Shown in pieces: positions 5,840 to 7,715 of a stretch of 7,715 nucleotides of DNA; position 1 is the stretch's first letter; every line of letters begins with the position of its first letter. The notes under the pieces are model-generated. The model searched no databases. It saw only the letters and a list, made by a program, of their open reading frames with translations, and had not been told where the DNA came from. The position numbers and the translations under genes were made by a program. Source of the DNA: DASQLQ01 sp035629935 (GTDB lineage Bacteria; Actinomycetota; CADDZG01; WHSQ01). The DNA is taken from positions 1 to 7,715 of the forward strand of contig DASQLQ010000149.1 in NCBI GenBank assembly GCA_035629935.1, in the 5' to 3' direction.

Positions 5840-6412
5840 GTGAGAGAGCTCCTGCACAGGCGCCTCCCCCCGTTCGCCACCATCGCCGTCCTGGCGGGGC
5901 TGGTGACACTGGCCGTATTCCGGCTACCTGAATCGTTCATCTCTCAACTCGAGAACTCCGGTTCGTTCAGCCTGACCGAGCGAGGTTGGGCATTTCGTCT
6001 GCTGGCCGCTTTCGCGATCCTCCAGGCCGTTTACGTCGGTTACGGGGTTCTCCGACCAGAGCATGTGAAATCGGCTCGGGAGAAAGACCCCAAGGTCGCG
6101 AAGCTCACCCGAGCAGGACTGATGAGCGGACTGTCCTGGAACGCCAGCGCGGTGATCTTCCTGACGATCGTCTATGGCATCGCGATGCTGGGCTTCACCG
6201 GGTTCCGCGCCGGGTTCTGGTTCTTCATTGCGCTGGCGATTCTTCAGGCCGCTTGGTACTTCCGAGAGATCGGCCAGGTCGGCCGCTGGTTGGGCTTCCA
6301 GCCGGAAACGATCGCAGACACGTCGGGGGCCTCTTGGGAACCCGACCCCATGACCTACAGTCCCCCACTAACCCGAGGGTTGGTAGCCGGGGAACGATCC
6401 TCTTCCCGCTAG
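5840..6412 (+). CDS. Four-helix integral membrane protein of unknown function
   Basis: I do not recognise the family. The 190-residue product has four hydrophobic segments at about 13-28, 51-71, 99-119 and 124-141. A basic N-terminus (RELLHRR) and a basic loop between helices 2 and 3 (about 72-92, with REKDPKVAKLTR) suggest both ends face the cytoplasm. A soluble tail of about 45 residues follows, with TSGASWEPDP and a Pro-rich stretch. No catalytic motif, transporter signature or signal-peptide cleavage site is visible. The gene is divergent from the sigma operon across 58 bp and lies 4 nt before the acyl-CoA ligase gene, with which it is probably co-transcribed. The GTG start is chosen from the reading frame and the TANNNT box upstream. 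A role linked to envelope lipids would fit the neighbour, but that is only inference. Confidence 0.8.
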   Translation: MRELLHRRLPPFATIAVLAGLVTLAVFRLPESFISQLENSGSFSLTERGWAFRLLAAFAILQAVYVGYGVLRPEHVKSAREKDPKVAKLTRAGLMSGLSWNASAVIFLTIVYGIAMLGFTGFRAGFWFFIALAILQAAWYFREIGQVGRWLGFQPETIADTSGASWEPDPMTYSPPLTRGLVAGERSSSR

Positions 6413-6416
6413 ACAC

Positions 6417-7715
6417 TTGACCGGTATAGGCGAACAGGCGCGCTCCAACCCCGACGCGATAGCTATCGTTGAACACCCCCGCAGTCTCACTTTCCGTGAG
6501 CTCGACATTCGGCAACGGCGGCTGGCGGGTCTCTTCCGCGCATCCAAGATCAAGATCGGTGACCGGATCGCCGTATTGTCCAAGAATCGCAGGGAGCTCC
6601 TCGAAGTCACCACCGGCGCGCTGAGGTGCGGGGTGATACCGGTCCCCGTCAACCCGTTGCTCACGGCTCCCGAGATCTCCTACTTGGTCGAAGATTCGGG
6701 AGCGCGATGGATGTTCACCGATCAGATGGGGATGACCCACCCCGCCCTCGAAAGAACGATCACGTTCGGCGACGCGTACGAGAGATCCCTCGAGGGGGCC
6801 AAGCCCGCACGCCTTTCCAACTTCGCCCGCGGCCGGCCGATGCACTACACATCGGGAACCACAGGCTCCCCCAAAGGCGTTTGGGTCAAGCCATACAGCC
6901 CAGAGCAAGCAGAGGCCGCATCGGCAAAATTCAGAGAGCTGTGGGGCATCGAGTCAGAGGATCTTCATCTCGTGTGCTCCCCACTTGCACATTCCGCTCC
7001 TCATCGATTCTCCCTGCGCACCCTTGAAGCCGGAGGCACCGTCTTCGTGCAGAAACGTTTCGATGCAGAGGAGACGTTGGCCGCCATCGCCCTATTCGGG
7101 ATCACCTCCACGTTCATGGTGCCCACGCATCTGGAAAGGATCATGGCGCTCGGCCGGACGACACTGATGCGCTACGACGTCTCGTCTATGCGTTTACTCG
7201 CACACGCCGGAGCACCCATACGAGAGGAAACGAAACGCGAGGTGATCGACCTGTTCCCTTGGAATTCCGTGTGGGAGTTCTACGGATCGACGGAAGGTCA
7301 GGCGACACGTATCTCCAGCGCCGAATGGCTGGACCGACCCGGCAGCGTGGGGCGCGCCCCGCGAGGAACGCAGATCTCGATCCGGGACGAGGAGGGCTCG
7401 CGCGTGCCCAGGGGTGAGATCGGCGAGGTGTGGGTCGTGGCGCCCGGAGGGGAGCACTTCGAATACTGGGGGGATCCCGAGAAGACTCGGAGCGCGTGGC
7501 GCGGGGGCGCATTCACCGTGGGCGATCACGGCTACCTCGACGACGACGGATACCTGTTTCTCACCGGCCGGAAACACGACATGATCATCACCGGCGGCGT
7601 CAACGTCTATCCGCAAGAAGTCGAGCAGGTTCTGTGCGGTCATCCCGCGGTAGCCGAAGCTCTCGTCTTCGGTGTCGCACACGAAGAATGGGGCGAGGAG
7701 GTTCACGCCTCCGTC
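6417..7715 (+). CDS. AMP-binding acyl-CoA ligase (ANL superfamily), 3'-partial
   Basis: An open frame of 433 codons reaches the window edge. The product would activate a carboxylic acid as acyl-AMP and transfer it to CoA. Motifs in order are a typical N-terminus (ARSNPDAIAIVEHPRSLTF), the P-loop YTSGTTGSPKG (about 144-154), FYGSTEGQ (288-295), GDHGYLDDDGYLFLTGR with Asp370 and Arg385, then RKHDMIITGGVNVYP, the hinge and start of the C-terminal domain. About 60-80 residues, including the A10 catalytic lysine, lie beyond the window. The helix region with SPLAHSAPHRFSL and the FDAEETLAAIALFGITSTFMVP segment resembles fatty-acid or bile-acid-type CoA ligases, but the substrate is unknown. The start must be TTG at 6417: the frame has a stop at 6384 and no ATG or GTG between that stop and 6633, which would cut into the conserved domain. 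No Shine-Dalgarno sequence precedes it, so translation may depend on the membrane-protein gene ending 4 nt upstream. Confidence 0.93.
   Translation, partial: MTGIGEQARSNPDAIAIVEHPRSLTFRELDIRQRRLAGLFRASKIKIGDRIAVLSKNRRELLEVTTGALRCGVIPVPVNPLLTAPEISYLVEDSGARWMFTDQMGMTHPALERTITFGDAYERSLEGAKPARLSNFARGRPMHYTSGTTGSPKGVWVKPYSPEQAEAASAKFRELWGIESEDLHLVCSPLAHSAPHRFSLRTLEAGGTVFVQKRFDAEETLAAIALFGITSTFMVPTHLERIMALGRTTLMRYDVSSMRLLAHAGAPIREETKREVIDLFPWNSVWEFYGSTEGQATRISSAEWLDRPGSVGRAPRGTQISIRDEEGSRVPRGEIGEVWVVAPGGEHFEYWGDPEKTRSAWRGGAFTVGDHGYLDDDGYLFLTGRKHDMIITGGVNVYPQEVEQVLCGHPAVAEALVFGVAHEEWGEEVHASV

Noticed and set aside
6368..6385. 8-bp imperfect hairpin (around ACCCGAGGGT) near the end of the membrane-protein gene
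   Set aside because: It has a loop of only 2 nt, a G-T pair and no T-run, and it lies in coding sequence. It could affect the TTG start downstream, but chance is the simpler explanation.
6417..6430. TTGACC followed by TATAGG resembling a -35/-10 promoter
   Set aside because: The two elements are only about 2 bp apart instead of about 17, and TTGACC is the start of the ligase coding sequence.
6225..6908. 227-codon minus-strand frame across the membrane-protein end and the ligase start
   Set aside because: The opposite strand has the conserved ANL N-terminus and P-loop. The antisense frame spans two real genes and has no family features.

Overview
The window is high-GC bacterial DNA. An ECF sigma factor paired with an RskA-type anti-sigma factor, a class III nucleotide cyclase, starts with TANNNT boxes but no Shine-Dalgarno sequence, and a C-terminal RTX array of a type familiar from actinobacterial genomes together suggest an Actinomycetota member. 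No rRNA or other taxonomic marker is present, so this is inference. There are seven protein-coding genes. I see no tRNA, rRNA, CRISPR array, insertion sequence or prophage.

Left third (1-2976, + strand): the 3' part of a very large secreted or surface protein whose start lies before the window. It has a parallel beta-helix built on recurring GGG(I/L)(Y/F/W)N cores, then a choice-of-anchor-Q-like module, a 12-glycine plus Pro/Ser hinge, and 14 uninterrupted RTX calcium-binding nonapeptides reaching almost to the stop codon. A strong 13-bp hairpin (2999-3029) separates it from the convergent gene on its right.

Middle (3040-5781, - strand): a four-gene run read right to left: ECF sigma factor, RskA-like membrane anti-sigma factor, class III adenylate/guanylate cyclase, and MBL-fold hydrolase. 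The first and last pairs overlap by 4 bp (GTGA and ATGA), so translational coupling is likely. A 26-bp gap before the cyclase holds a possible internal promoter. The layout suggests one extracytoplasmic signalling unit with a second-messenger enzyme and a small hydrolase attached.

Right third (5840-7715, + strand): divergent from the sigma gene across only 58 bp are an unrecognised four-helix membrane protein and, 4 nt after it, an AMP-binding acyl-CoA ligase. The ligase starts at TTG and runs off the window end. The 58-bp gap holds candidate promoters in both directions.

Each family here is known on its own. The items most worth a second look are the architecture of the beta-helix/RTX protein, the sigma/anti-sigma/cyclase/MBL cluster, and the apparently leaderless starts.
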